A stretch of DNA of 64,000 bases from Varroa destructor (GCF_002443255.2 NW_019211457.1:51645725-51709724); one strand, 5' to 3'. Numbered from the stretch's first letter, positions 1 through 11,958 are shown. The notes: generated from the letters alone by a model not told the origin. Numbers and translations: made by a program.

Positions 1-661
1 TATATATATACTATAAATCCACATACTCTTAGAAGAATACAACGAAAAAAAAAACAATAATATCCTTAATTTAGTTCGCGTCTGCGTTGAAGGTAATAAT
101 TTGCATGTTATGCATGAACCATACATACGGAAGTTTGGTAATGCAAAAATGCGTTTTGGACTAATAGCATTTTTTTAATGGTTAACGAGGGGACTAACAA
201 ATGCTCGTTTATATGTAGTGCATTAAATAAGAACGCCTACTGGACGAAGCTAACTTTTTGTTGACCGAAAAACAAAATACGAGGAAACGATATTCTCTGT
301 AAGTTATATCCTCAGTAATCTGTGCAAACCATGAAATTGTCTTTAAAAATTCGTAGTGAATATTTAATTCAGAGTTTTTTTTTCAAATTTATTCAGTGGC
401 AATTCAAAGCAAATATTCTAGGTAACCGAAGGGTGAATAATGATTTTTCATCAGATTATGAACGGTCTCCCCCTTATCAATATATAGCACATTCATATGC
501 TCTGTTTCCTATCCCACTTTATTTATTTTGATAACATATCTGTTTTATCAAATAATTGGGAGGACATATTTATATATAGTCGAGTTTACCTCCATGTTCT
601 CCGCAAGAGAACGTACCACATTTTAGAGACCCCCGCCCCCTTGAGAACCTTTGTTACTTAC
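1..661 (-). other. Intron 1 of ZDHHC6 (partial)
   Basis: AT-rich sequence to the left of the ZDHHC6 donor. I see no further DHHC-domain coding sequence here, so the next exon lies outside the window. The short open frames in it have no recognisable domain. Confidence 0.6.
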
Positions 662-943
662 CGGCTTCCATCCCTTAGGCACGAACCCGCCGCCGGTACC
701 AACTGAGCAAAGGAAATTATACAGAATAAGCCCGACAGCTATCATATACATGACATGATTGACGGTGCCCCCAATAGATTCATATGGAGGAAACCACCAC
801 GACGTGAGGTAGATACACGTAAAAAAAACAAACTTGATAATCCCCAAAGCCACCAGTGGCCCCCAATGAAATAGGCGCCGACCCAGTGTAGTCACGTTAC
901 CACTGTCAACTTTATTCTTTTCTCCCGGCAGAGGTGCACTCAT
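662..943 (-). CDS. ZDHHC6: Palmitoyltransferase ZDHHC6, first coding exon (partial)
   Basis: First coding exon of a DHHC S-acyltransferase of the ZDHHC6 type, an ER enzyme that palmitoylates membrane and chaperone proteins. The 94 codons run from ATG (941-943) to a GTAAGT donor (656-661) on a codon boundary. Residues RLFHWGPLVALGIIKF, the following hydrophobic segment, GGTVNHVMYM and GGFVPKGWKP match the start of ZDHHC6: RLCHWGP, two membrane segments, then the GPGFVPLGWKP stretch just before the cysteine-rich domain. The DHHC catalytic domain and C-terminal SH3-like region must lie left of the window edge, because nothing in 1-655 resembles them. The GGG in GTGGGFVP replaces the usual GPG. 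The gene diverges from SENP8. Identification is by family resemblance from memory. Confidence 0.85.
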
Positions 944-1717
944 TTTTGTATCCCCTGGTCACGATTGAATCTCAGACAAACAAGAACGCTCAGCACCCGT
1001 TTGCCACATTTATATGTTCATCCGGTAGTGGGGTATCAATCAATAAAGCGCGGGTAAATATCACATCACATCACCGGTCATAGAATCGAAGCGTGTCGCT
1101 GGTTGAAGTTGATACCACGACATTGACGCGGTTTGTTCTCAGTGTTGTGTTTTAAGTTGTTCATGTAACCGCCTAGATGACAGATCACACAGATGCCTCC
1201 GTCGATTATGCTAACTGGCGGAGCGTTCGGTTGCTAGCTGAAGGCACGGAACTTACTCGCCAGAGTATACTTGGAATTCGCCTGACAGAGGAACAGAGAG
1301 AGCAGGATGATAGAATATTTAGAGTATAACAAGTTCTCGTTAAAATCAAGAAAAATCGAGTTTAGAAAGATCGTGCTTACTATGTACTGAGCCAAATCAC
1401 TTCCGGCAGGAAAGCTCCTATTAAAGTAAAACGTAAAGTTATGCGAAATTGTACGACAGCAAAGCATCAAACGGCGCGCAATTGTGTTTGTCTCTTAGGA
1501 AAAACTTAGCATCTACTTTTTGAGGATCTACTTACAACGAACGATGAACCGAGAAAGATATGTTTCGTACCTGTTGACACAGACACTATCTTGGCACTGA
1601 GTGGCTCAGGTTCCTAAGAAAGCGGCGTTGTGCGTTAAGGGTGTGGAAATAATCACCGAGAAATCGTTACTCAAGTTTCATACCATTAATCCTTCAACAA
1701 TCATACGATTGGCTACA
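944..1717. promoter_or_regulatory. Shared divergent promoter/5' leader of ZDHHC6 and SENP8
   Basis: The ATGs of ZDHHC6 (minus, 943) and SENP8 (plus, 1718) lie 774 bp apart head to head, so both promoters and both leaders must fit in this interval or in upstream noncoding exons. It is somewhat richer in CG dinucleotides around 1050-1250 than the surrounding DNA. No TATA box was assigned. The divergent layout is seen directly; co-regulation is inference. Confidence 0.5.
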
Positions 1718-2664
1718 ATGTCTTCGGAAGGCCCAGCAGTTCTTTCGTTTCAAGATACGCTTCTACGTGAATCTGACGTTGCAACACTTAGCAAGGGCGG
1801 CTGGCTTAACGACAATGTCATATCATTTTATCTGCAGTACCTTGAAACTAAAACATACAACGACCTTAATGAGGTTGCTCTGCTTGCAGCTGAAGTTGTT
1901 CAGTTGATCAAGAGCCTGACTACCGCAGACATTGAACGCATGTTCAGCCATCTCAAATCGAAAAAGCTTATTGTGCTACCGATTAACGATTGTAGTATTT
2001 CTAGCACAGGCGGCACGCATTGGTCGCTGCTTATATACCACAGAGGAGCGTTCTTTCATTTGGATTCATCCTCGTCACGAAACTCAGAAGACTCTTATCT
2101 CGTCGGTGGACTACTCTCCAGAGCACTTTTTGGCAAAAAGCTGCCAATAACGGAACTTCGCTGCGCATCGCAGCGGAACTCTAATGACTGTGGTCTGTAC
2201 GTGTTAGAGTTTGCTGAAATTGCGTGTGATCTGTTTGCAAAGGGTGTTCCCCTAATTGAGAAGGCCTTCCTTCAGGTTGGACTGAGCTGTGAATGCTCAT
2301 TTTCGCTTGTCAAGCATTTTAATTACCAATATACTTTAGTGAAAGTCAAAACAGCTGCTTGGTAACGCATTGTTTTGTTTTGTAATTGATAGTTGATTTA
2401 AGATACTAAACTAGCTTGTCATGCCAACAATGTCAGTACAACGGGTACCATATAGCATTCTAACTTTATCCAGATGAGTTTAAAAGACATACGTTTTAAG
2501 AATTTGAACTACTTGAATAAACTTACTACTAAAAATGTTTAATTCGTACGTAATTTAATTCGTTGCAGGTAAGCGCCGATGCTATCGCCTATAAAAGGCA
2601 CTCGATATCAAAACTTATTGCCAAATTGAGCAAAGAGGCAAAGCGGGAACAAGGACCGCAATGA
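1718..2664 (+). CDS. SENP8: Sentrin-specific protease 8 (NEDD8 protease, DEN1/NEDP1)
   Basis: C48 cysteine protease that processes NEDD8 and removes it from conjugates. Coding exons are 1718-2275 and 2569-2664, joined in phase 0, giving 217 residues, the usual SENP8 length. The catalytic set is visible: His101 in GGTHWSLL, Asp116 in FHLDSS, Gln152 and Cys158 in ASQRNSNDCGLYV. The GGWLNDNVISFYLQYLE block (27-43) is the substrate-binding start typical of ULP/SENP enzymes. The ATG at 1718 was chosen because homology begins there; the frame stays open upstream to 1601 but without family similarity. Exon 2 (VSADAIAYKRHS...LIAKLSK) matches the conserved C-terminal helix and is followed by a poly(A) signal. 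The donor at 2276 (GTTGGA) is weak; reading through instead gives an alternative tail to 2365. Confidence 0.88.
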
Positions 2665-2696
2665 TAATAGCAATGTGAAATTTAATGTGTGTACTT

Positions 2697-2702
2697 AATA
2701 AA
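2697..2702 (+). terminator. Poly(A) signal of SENP8
   Basis: AATAAA 33 nt after the SENP8 stop codon. It supports 2569-2664 as the terminal exon and implies a very short 3' UTR. Confidence 0.6.
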
Positions 2703-3914
2703 TAGTTTTTATGAACCTATCAGCCTATTTGAAGGATATCTGTGTTTGTTTTTAATATAGCTTCATTGCTAAACAATGCTGTTGAATGTAGTCACATGTT
2801 TTCAAGATTAGAGATACAATGCCTCCAAGCAACATAAAGGTCCTCATAGGGAGCTAACTGAAGGCCTCAGATGGCAAGTAAGGTCAGTGAACAGTTAGTC
2901 TGCAGCGTTGAGCTGCTAATTCTTGTGCTTCGGCTCGCTGAAACACATTTCGTACGTACATTCAATGAAGAACACGTATCCCCGTCAAGTATTTTTAAAA
3001 TCAAAAATTTGCTTCGTGTAGCTATCTTCCCTGTACTGAGTAATTACGGCGTCATAAATGTTTTCGAAAAATTACCAGGCAGTCACCCGAAATCAACATA
3101 TTCATTCCATTCAAATTAGATTTAAATTGCATGGACCTTGTAGTACTTTTTTAACCTTTGATAGGTCATTTTAACATCTCTAATTTAACACATCGAACTC
3201 AAAAGTTAGTTAAGCGGCGCGTTATACCTACTGGTATGTTCGTGATGTTACTATAAGTGATTTGGATAGCAAGTCAACTGTTGTGATGGTTACTATATGT
3301 CAAACATTTGGATTCTCAACAGGTGGGTTCAAACAGTCAGCTTATTTAATGCAATGGCTGACTCCTTTTGTCAGTCCGCAACAAAACCACTAAAATCGAT
3401 AAAAGCCAAGAACTACAAACTGATCGGAGGGAGTTATGATTCTGGATTAGAATGTGTGGATTTTTTCGTCGTTCGGGCGTCGTCGTACGTTGGATTTCTG
3501 ACAGCGAAGTTACTCGGTTCTCTTTTTCTTACGGAATGCTATCAGAGGGCAATCGTTACATATTTATTGATGGGTTTCGACACAGCATATTATCGTACAT
3601 TCTTTTCTCAGATTTGGTCCGGTGAGACTTGTTTGAAAGATTTACGTCGAAAGGAACACATTTCATGTATGTAAAACAAAAAAAATACCACTATGTAAAC
3701 AACTAACAACTGCGTATGCAAAAAACAATTCAAACATATTTTGAGTATACGAGAAACCTCGAATACACAATTATGTATGTGTGAGTCTTTGCACCTTGTT
3801 ACTAGAAAGTTACGCAGCCAAACTCGACCACGAGCTTAGAGAAACGTTTTACTTAAAATACTGATTTAATCTGGAACCTACGCTTACTCTACTGACCTAA
3901 GTCTATCTTTGTAT

Positions 3915-4138
3915 CTAGTCAAATTCATCAATAGTCAACCTGAAGTTAATGTGACGATACCGGATCGCTTCAGGAAGTACCGTGTACATAGTATTTCGCC
4001 AGAGCAAAGAGTGCGTCACGCAGATCATGTCGGAGTTTACCGCATACGGAGTTGGTCCCAAGGGAACGTTGGAGATTGCGGCTAAGATCTTTTCATGGAA
4101 GCAATGGCAGTGCGAGGTTTGTGTCAAAGAAAATCGTT
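3915..4138. other. Bidirectionally open block, possible unassigned exon
   Basis: The minus strand is open from 4127 to a stop at 3915 (70 codons). The plus strand is open in one frame from the stop at about 3951 to a TAG at 4138. Both readings use more G/C at third positions than the surrounding DNA, as a coding exon would. An AG at about 3970 and a weak GT at about 4119 could bound a plus-strand exon. Neither translation was recognised, so the strand is undecided. Confidence 0.2.
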
Positions 4139-4723
4139 AGAACGAATCAAGGGCTCCGCCAAAGTCACCCTCGCATCATCGCCTGATTCAATTACGTTAG
4201 CAAGCATCGGTTACAAGCCCATTGACTAAACTTACCAATATGATTTGTACGCGTATCGTTATTCACGTGCGACTAGAACAACTGTGATGATTTGAGCGCG
4301 ATTTATCGTTCAAAGGGGCTACTTAAAAAGCTTATTGTCTTCCAAGCGCACAATAGGGAAAGACGTATGACAGTCCTAATCGCATCCATGTTTAACAGCA
4401 ATAACTTTGTATTCAGATATAAGTGTTTTCAATAATTGTCAAAACTGTAATTTAAAATGATGACCTTAAGATCAACAGGTTCATTATAACCCATCGTTTT
4501 AGATCATTTATTGTATAAAATATACGAATGCCACGCAATAAATTCCGGACTACCTATTTTGATTTATCCATATGTTATAGCGATATGATTAAGGCATCAT
4601 TTGAGAAATAATCACTATTTATTACGAACGGTCTGTCTTAGTTTAAGAATTAATAGTGAGAAGTACTTGAAAAACATGTATTTTTTAAATACTATTTTAT
4701 AGTAAGAAAAACATGTACTGTCC

Positions 4724-4751
4724 ATATTACATATGAATGCATATGTAATAT
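4724..4751. repeat. Inverted repeat, 12-bp perfect arms, 4-nt loop
   Basis: Arms 4724-4735 and 4740-4751 (ATATTACATATG and its reverse complement) flank AATG. AT-rich and short, so it may be fortuitous. Confidence 0.6.
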
Positions 4752-5109
4752 ACGAGCTCTGTTGTACATAGTCCCTGTTCTAACAGTTTGGTATGACAAC
4801 AGATCTGGTAGATCTAATAGATGAGACTATTGAGCATCCAGTTATTTTTAATTTCATAAAACAGCTCCATGGTCGCGTGCAGCTTATACATTTATTGTGC
4901 CATCATGTTTAGGGGCACTAAAGGTATGAGTAGCAGACAATATGTAAGGTGGTATTTCGTCTCCTGTTAACACTTTTCTTATAAACACGTTCCCTTTTCA
5001 AGCCTCATGTCGCTAACATTCTCGATTAATAGAAAATTGAGGCTGTCTAAAATCGCTGACAAAGAATGGAGCTTAATAAAAAGTACTCTTTCTCACGTCA
5101 AATAAGCGA

Positions 5110-5148
5110 CCTGCAATTTATTTTTCATTTACAAAAATAAATTGCAGG
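5110..5148. repeat. Perfect inverted repeat, 16-bp arms, 7-nt loop
   Basis: CCTGCAATTTATTTTT (5110-5125) is the exact reverse complement of 5133-5148, with loop CATTTAC. It lies just downstream of the 3' end of the minus-strand 80-codon ORF, where a transcript would form a stable hairpin. Confidence 0.8.
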
Positions 5149-5189
5149 CCATCTTTATCAAATAAAAATTGTAATAACTGGTTGTTATG

Positions 5190-5594
5190 CTATTTAGGAT
5201 CGCTCCAGATGTTTTGTGGCAAATCGCCTATGCGCGAATGTGAAGTCCAGTCAAGATCATCAGCATCATTCAAATAGATCTTTTGAATTCGACTCGCCAT
5301 AGGTCTGAGGCTTGCGCTGTGGCAAAGTGCGTGCTGTGGAGTACGTGCCTGCAGTATGTTCCATGCGTAGTGAAGTGTTACGTACAGCTCCGAACTTATA
5401 TTATGCATTCTGGAAGTTAATCACATATGTAGTGCTCCATAGGCAAATACGGTGTAATGATTAACAAAAGTCTCGTATGCGCAGCAAAATCAGATCCGAA
5501 CCCTAAAGAAAGAGACGGAGCGCTCTGATTTCTGCATTTCCCTTCTCGGGCATGTTTGTGTAATTACTTACGGGCAGCTGTTCCAACCTGTCAT
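5190..5594 (-). CDS. Unrecognised two-exon ORF, 80 residues
   Basis: I do not recognise this protein. A 59-nt exon (5572-5630) has a good acceptor (TTTGTTGCAG) and donor (GTAAGT). It holds ATG at 5592-5594 in the frame that continues across the splice. The second exon (5190-5409) follows acceptor TTAACTTCCAG and ends in TAG. Joined coding parts 5572-5594 and 5190-5409 give 243 nt, in frame. The product begins MTGWNSCP and ends LPQNIWSDPK, has an acidic segment NDADDLDW near residue 55, and shows no signal peptide or membrane segment. An in-frame TGA precedes the ATG, supporting that start. An earlier overlapping ATG opens a 12-codon upstream ORF, which weakens the case. It could instead be a noncoding spliced RNA. 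Confidence 0.35.
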
Positions 5595-6449
5595 ACGTCA
5601 TTCCCTATGATGATATTTGTGAACGTGTATCTGCAACAAATTTCTGCTTTAACCAAAGATATTTATAAATGAAATACTTTTTCTAAAAATCTCTAAAAAC
5701 AGGCGAACGTATATTACTTTTAGTGATGGTGTACTACTAACCGGGAGGCACATCACATCTCAAAAAAAGTTGAGCTAACGACTTCATAAAAATCGGCTTT
5801 CAAGATACCTGCTGCGAAAATAACGAACCGGAAAACACACTTAGTTTGGAGTAGCTATAATTTACTTTTTGTTCATACAATGCACCATGTTCATCAGTCG
5901 AATGCGAAATAATAACCACAAATAGTTATTTTTTTCGTTCTTAGAAAAAAATGTATGCTACGCAAATTAGTAGTTTGCGTTAACTCATCTTAGTGCAATA
6001 TTTTCCTTTATGAGCCAATATTGAGTTAAAACGTAGCACGTAATCGAAACTGTAACCCGTGTTTGTTTGTTAAGCGTAGGAGTTCGTATTCATTAGTTTA
6101 GTTCCTTTGTTTTTTTTCGTCCACCTTCTAGTCTACTTCAACTTAATCAGATAATCTTAAAATATCCCGTTTTGCGGAAACAGTTAGGTAATACCTGTGC
6201 ATTTATTCATACGTGGTCAAAATAAAAAATTCGAATCAACAATGCAAGGATGGTACGGGTATCTGAACAAAGTACATCGAAAGGGATGTAGCAAAAAACT
6301 ATCTATTGAAAAAATAAGTAGTGAGTATTCATGATGATGGCAGTATTGCTCAACTCAACACTATCTGTGAATTTCAGGCACAACAAGTTGAAGATCCGCC
6401 AAGATAGCTTACAGAATATGCTTGTGTGTATCTGCTTATCGGTCCATAC

Positions 6450-9400
6450 ATGGCGCTTGCGGCAGGCAAGTCAACAGCATGTGGCATTGAGGTTGAGCTG
6501 GCCTCGTCGGCACTAGCTAATCGCGATTCAAAAGCGTTTGCTGCGGTCCTCCAACAAGCAGCTTCCCCAGCTTATATCGTTAACTCATTAACATCATCTG
6601 GTCAAACAGTACTGGGCCTCGCAGTCTCATCAGGAGATGTTTTCCTTGTGCGACTCTGTTTAGAAATTCCCAATGGAGAAAATGTTGACAATCAACCCCG
6701 TACTGCTCGAAGTTTACCTAGTTCACCCGCCACGGTATGTAACCTACCCTGTTACAATCTTTAATAAGCTCTACCCTATAAGAAGCGTTTACTTGTTTTT
6801 TATGCTTGCCTACCATTGACCGCAAAATAAGTTGAAATAAAAATCAGACAAAAGAATCACTTGCATGCAATACATTTTACCTGAAGTATAATAGCGTTAA
6901 TACAACGGCAGGCAAGCAACGATTCAAAAGCAGTGGTTTATCGAGTGGAATATTGAACGAAAGAACAGCGTAATAATGACTCCTTAGTGCTTCATACAAA
7001 GGGCAGAGTTTATAGAAAAAATCCCAATGTATTTTACAAGCATACGTCATATGCTTTTCACATATGAAATATGTGTAACCTATTGACTTTAATTATCGCC
7101 TTCGTTCATGCCATGCAGCATCGTCGTATTAATGGGAAAAGACTACACAGCACTGGAAGGGTCCCATCTAGTGCATCTGCTTCCGAAGCTTGCGGATCAG
7201 CAGGGGTTCGGCAGGTCGATCCTCCGGCTCGTCATCTAACCGTTGCATCATCGTCGTTTTTACTACGTTCACCACGAGGGCTCGACCAGTTTTGTTCGCA
7301 ACTCGATACGTCATCATGTTACTCAGCATCAGTTGAAGGTCGCTCGCGGCTCCGAGTTGATGTCAATCGACATGACTTCTTCGACCGTGCTCCTCTACAT
7401 TACGCTGCCCAACTGGAACGCCTAGACATCCTTAAGCTACTTATTGACAATGGTAGTGGATAGATTACGAACTTTGTTGAGCATTGTTACAATGCTATTT
7501 TGCGCTTCTGGCAACCAAACGTTACTCTCCATACCACTCTCTGTTCGTGCACGATTCATGAATACCCTAGAAGTATAATATCCAAGCATCTAGTTAGTTG
7601 AGGCTTTCAGTTTTCCATATTTAATCCAGTGCTTCCAGAAAGAATATCCAAATAAAAGAACCTTAAACGTAGTGCATTGTGCTTAAATGACGATTTATCA
7701 CTGTTTATGGTTTTATTTAAGGAGTCACGAACATCATTTTTAAGATAGCCTGAAGACGACCCATATTCAGAAATATATATAAGAAAAGAATCTTTAGATG
7801 ATCGAACTTAAATTTGTTCCAGGCGCGTTTGTAAATTCTTCAGACGCCGTTGGATTGAGCCCACTACATATAAGTGTGTTCCGTGGTCGACTGGAGAACG
7901 TCAAGTTTTTGATTAAAAGTGGTGCTAGACTGAATGCAAAATCGGTGTAAGTGCCAATCATATTCTGCTTCTTTGTAATATATTTATATTTCATAGTCGG
8001 CTTCGTGAAAGACAACTTTTCTTTGTAAAATAGTCAGCTCAATTCTTGGTATGTTTCTTGCATACTAATTGATTTTTGTTTTACAGTGAGAAGCAAACTC
8101 CTTTACACATGGCTGCTTCGTACGGCTATGTCGAAATATGTGCCGCTCTTTTGGGCGCTGGCGCTGCTATGGATGCGCTGGACAGTTCGGAGCGCACACC
8201 TCTCATGTTGGCCATGCAACAGAATAAAAATGACTCGAAGCGACTTGAAACGATTCGGTTGTTAATCTGCCACGGGGCGAACGTCAACGCAAAAGAAATT
8301 CATGGCGAAAGCCCGCTGGTAGCCGCGGTTTGGGCGAACGACGTCGAACTCGTTGCACTACTACTTGAAGCAGGGGCTCGTATCAGTCCTTCTGACGGCC
8401 TTTTACAAACTGCCATATTGCATCACAACCCGACCTTGGTAAATACCTGCCGTCGTACAATAACACTGAAGTAAAGGCAAAAGCAGAAAGTGGAAATGGG
8501 CTAATATTTGGATTCTTGTGTGGATATGTTGATCATATTTACACAATGAGTGCTTGTGGTGATTATCGTAATTTTTTTTGTATCTGTCCTACTTTCAACA
8601 ATGTTGCTATACTCATCGAAGTGCTGTACGCATTATGTGAGAGGGCCTTGTACGAGTTGCCTTAACAATTTTATTTTTTGCGTTTGTCTACGGTACATTA
8701 CGTATCACTTTCCAGGTGAAGGCTCTCCTACCATACATACCCTTACCTCTTGCACGTAATTTTGTGGGGGATACTCCTCAATTGATTGCAGTAAGAGAAA
8801 AACAATTGGACATCTTTCGTAGCCTAGTTCTTCATGGCGCGGATCTCACATCAAGAAACATCGTCGGTAAGCCAGTAATAGCAGTATAATAATCAGTTGT
8901 ATAATTAAACCTCGTGTTTCTTTGCGTGTGCTTCATGCAAACGTTACCGTTAAACTAGATGAAGTGTAGAAACAATATAAACCTGTAGTAGATTAAATCT
9001 GAGAAGCAAAGGTTATTTATTGGAAAAGTAGGCGTTATCAAGTAAGCTGGCGCTCGCCGGTTAAGTTTCATGACACCAGTTACATAATGAAGCAACCCCG
9101 ATATCCTAGAACCACCCCATAGCACAGAAATGATTAGCAATCATCATTGCCAATGTACTTCACGATTTGTAATAAGTTTCAATCTTCACTTCTCCTTCAG
9201 GCGAAACCCTGTTGCACTGTTTGGTGCGGAGTTTGACGGAGCCATTCGATCTGGCGTTATTCCGTAGATTTCTTCGTCTTCTTGCGGAGTTGAACTTCAG
9301 CGCTCTTAACACTGAAACTTACGTTCAGGGAGAGACACCTCTCTTCTGTGCTGTCATTACCGGAAAACTTAAATTCGCCATGCTTCTTGTTGCATTCGGG

Positions 9401-9904
9401 TTTGTATTGGCTCCTTTTAATTAATGTTATCCCGGACATATCCTTTCTCTTTAGAACACTCTTGAACTCTTTTTTTTTGTTTTATAAGGCCTGGGTATCT
9501 TTTTCTTCTTGTTCTAAATAACTTTGTTTATATTTTTTATATTTATTTTTGCGTTTTGTAGGTGTAACCCGAACGCTGGACATGCATTCGCGTGCAAAAA
9601 CATTGACGTACTCCGTGTGGCTCGCAAAAAAGGGAGCCTTGATCTTGTTCATCTACTCGTTGATGCGGGTTATGATCTGGGACCTGGCCTTGAACCACCT
9701 CCCCCACCTGTACCTCCGGAACTTTCGCCCATTGAAGATTTTCTCTCTCATGCCTCCAAAAATGTTTTACCACTTAAAAAACTTGCGAGACTTTCATTGA
9801 GGAAGCAAATTAAATGGCCCCTACAGAAGAGTCTGGCACAGCTCCCACTTCCGCAAGCATTAAGAAAATATCTGGTGTTTGCAGAACACATTGATCTCTA
9901 CTAG
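6450..9904 (+). CDS. Ankyrin repeat and SOCS box protein (ASB-like)
   Basis: Probable substrate receptor of a cullin-5/elongin BC ubiquitin ligase. Seven coding exons fit by phase: 6450-6734, 7119-7452, 7823-7946, 8087-8438, 8716-8866, 9201-9399 and 9562-9904, giving 595 residues. The ATG at 6450 is preceded by an in-frame TAG (6405), and the exon has an acceptor near 6377, so a 5' noncoding exon exists. Residues 1-180 are Ser-rich and lack a known domain. Ankyrin repeats start about residue 182 (RAPLHYAAQ, LSPLHISVFRG, QTPLHMAASYG, RTPLMLAM, ESPLVAAVW, DTPQLIAV, ETLLHCL, ETPLFCAV). A PPPPPVPPEL linker leads into a C-terminal SOCS box, LARLSLRK...LPLPQALRKYLVF, which has the BC-box and LPLP hallmarks. 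Which vertebrate ASB it matches is not decided. Confidence 0.87.
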
Positions 9905-11958
9905 ACGAGGAAAATTGAAAACTCCATCTCTGAGGAAATTTTGGCGGTGTGACGTGTTAGAGCGCGTACGATTTCAATTGTTTCCAGTTGTATACGGTGA
10001 CACTTCGGCATCGTATATCTGGCTTCCGGCTTTTCATCCGAGAGATTTTCTCTCAACATTTACAAGCGACCATTCGTTCATATTTCTTTTTACAATGCAT
10101 AAATAATACTTCTATTGAGTAAAAGATGCGATGCAGGTTTGCGTTGCGTGAATCATAAATATCGTCTCTGTTAAACAAGTAAAAATCATAGTCACATCTA
10201 ATTGTTTTAGGTGATGAACAAAAAAATACCGTTCCGGTTAAGGGCAGTGATACAGTCAGCGTAGTGTTTGTAGAATGTAATGACAAATATTGTGATCCTG
10301 TTTTGAATCACTTTGATAACTATTAAAAACATTCAGACATCTATTAATCGTAAAATAATANNNNNNNNNNNNNNNNNNNNNNNNNNNNNNNNNNNNNNNN
10401 NNNNNNNNNNNNNNNNNNNNNNNNNNNNNNNNNNNNNNNNNNNNNNNNNNNNNNNNNNNNATATATGCATTACTTGTTGCATATTTTGAACTTCTCTAGC
10501 ATCTATCTTTTATACAAAAACAGGTACCGATACCGTACCATAGCTCGCTTTCACACAGTGGATGGACTGCTAGAGAAAACTCACATTACCAGTTTAATCT
10601 GTACTTTCTTTGCTTATCGGAGTGGACTGTTCGTCGATTTCCTCCCACCTGTTTATCTTATTACCTGTTTGACCAGCTGTTGCCAAATCGGAAAGGTCGA
10701 AATATTATGCGTCTACAAAAATCTAGTCATAAACGCGGGAATTGATATATGAAGCAATTTCGTATGTATATTACTATCCAGAAGGTCGATGTATATGCAT
10801 AGATAATCTATTCAAAGAGAAGTCGCTATATAGTATATACGCGGTATTTATGTTGATCCGTAGTATGATTATGTATAACGATGCTTTGTTTCGTTGTTTA
10901 TATTTACGCACACCTTGAAAAAGCAACAGGATAGTTGCCCATGGCTTAAGTTATATAAATATGGCCATTTTTGTGTTGCATTTCGTTTCTTTAATAAATG
11001 GCCTCATTATGGATCGACCTTCATTTATGATTCTCTTCACTGTACATGTTTAAACCATAGCTATTGACTACCAGTCCGTTTTATGTGACCGGCTATTAGA
11101 GCCAGAGCCTAATCAATGACAAAGCTTGGTTTGCCCTGATATTTTCTGACTCACTGATATAAGATATTACTTTGATATGACCAACAATTTTTGCCAGTAA
11201 ATTTCGTTAGTTACGAAGCAAAATAGAGGTTGTATAAAATATAAAAAAGTTTATTTCTGATACATTCTGCTTTTTATTCGCTTTTAATGTAAAGCGAATC
11301 TTCCTTACGTAATGCTACTTGTTATATCTTATTAATTTATACATATAATATTAGATGCTACTATCTATCCCTGGTGATAATAGTGAGAGCAAGAAGCGGC
11401 AAAGTCGTTAGTACAGTCAATATCGTTACATTATTTTGTGCTGTAACAGTATCAACATTTGTCCCCTAATTATAAAGTTTTCCGCCTGCATTAAACTGTA
11501 ATTATCAAATTATTACTATTTGCGTCTGAACGCTATTCTTTTCCTATTTCATCGCAAACGTTGAGACTATTTCATTTATTTCGCCGTGATTCTAGAACAG
11601 CACTCGGTTTCTCTACTTGATTCATACACATGTTCACATTTTTTCGTCTTTCTGAGGGTGAGTTTCTGTAAGGGTGTGTAGGTATCGTTCTATGCGTGAA
11701 TTTTTAAATAATAGCTGCCACTCCACGTTTACCGGCTACTTATGTGTCACTCAATTGCACCCTTTCACGCGTTTATATTAAACATTCTCGACTCTCACCA
11801 TATTTTCTCCGGCATGCATATGTACAACACAATGCTATTACAGCATATTATTAATAGTAGTGTCGAATTAAAGTGATGTTCCCTTTCGGGTTTTTAGTAC
11901 AGATTACCTCAGAGTTCTCTCACTCGTTCTCGCTCTGACAAGAGACGACAGATGGATC
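9905..11958. other. Convergent intergenic region with gap 1
   Basis: This region separates the 3' ends of the ASB-like gene (plus) and contactin (minus). It holds the 100-N gap and otherwise AT-rich DNA without a recognisable coding region. TTTATT at 11575-11580, a minus-strand AATAAA about 380 nt beyond the contactin stop, is a possible poly(A) signal for contactin. Confidence 0.5.
10361..10460. other. Assembly gap 1 (100 N)
   Basis: Exactly 100 N, the conventional placeholder for a gap of unknown size. The real distance between flanks is unknown. Confidence 0.98.

Larger units (their letters stand above)
2703..5189. other. Intergenic region between SENP8 and the 80-residue ORF
   Basis: Mostly AT-rich sequence without a recognised gene. 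Open frames at 2871-3119 (82 codons) and 3297-3674 (125 codons) on the plus strand start with ATG, but show no known motif and no clear splice context. The block 3915-4138 is open on both strands. Inverted repeats occur at 4724-4751 and 5110-5148. Confidence 0.5.

Noticed and set aside
1234..1470. 78-codon minus-strand open frame in the ZDHHC6/SENP8 interval
   Set aside because: No domain or splice context. It overlaps the promoter region and its composition does not look coding.
2871..3674. Two ATG-initiated plus-strand open frames (82 and 125 codons)
   Set aside because: No recognisable motif, AT-rich codon use and no supporting splice or poly(A) signals; probably chance.
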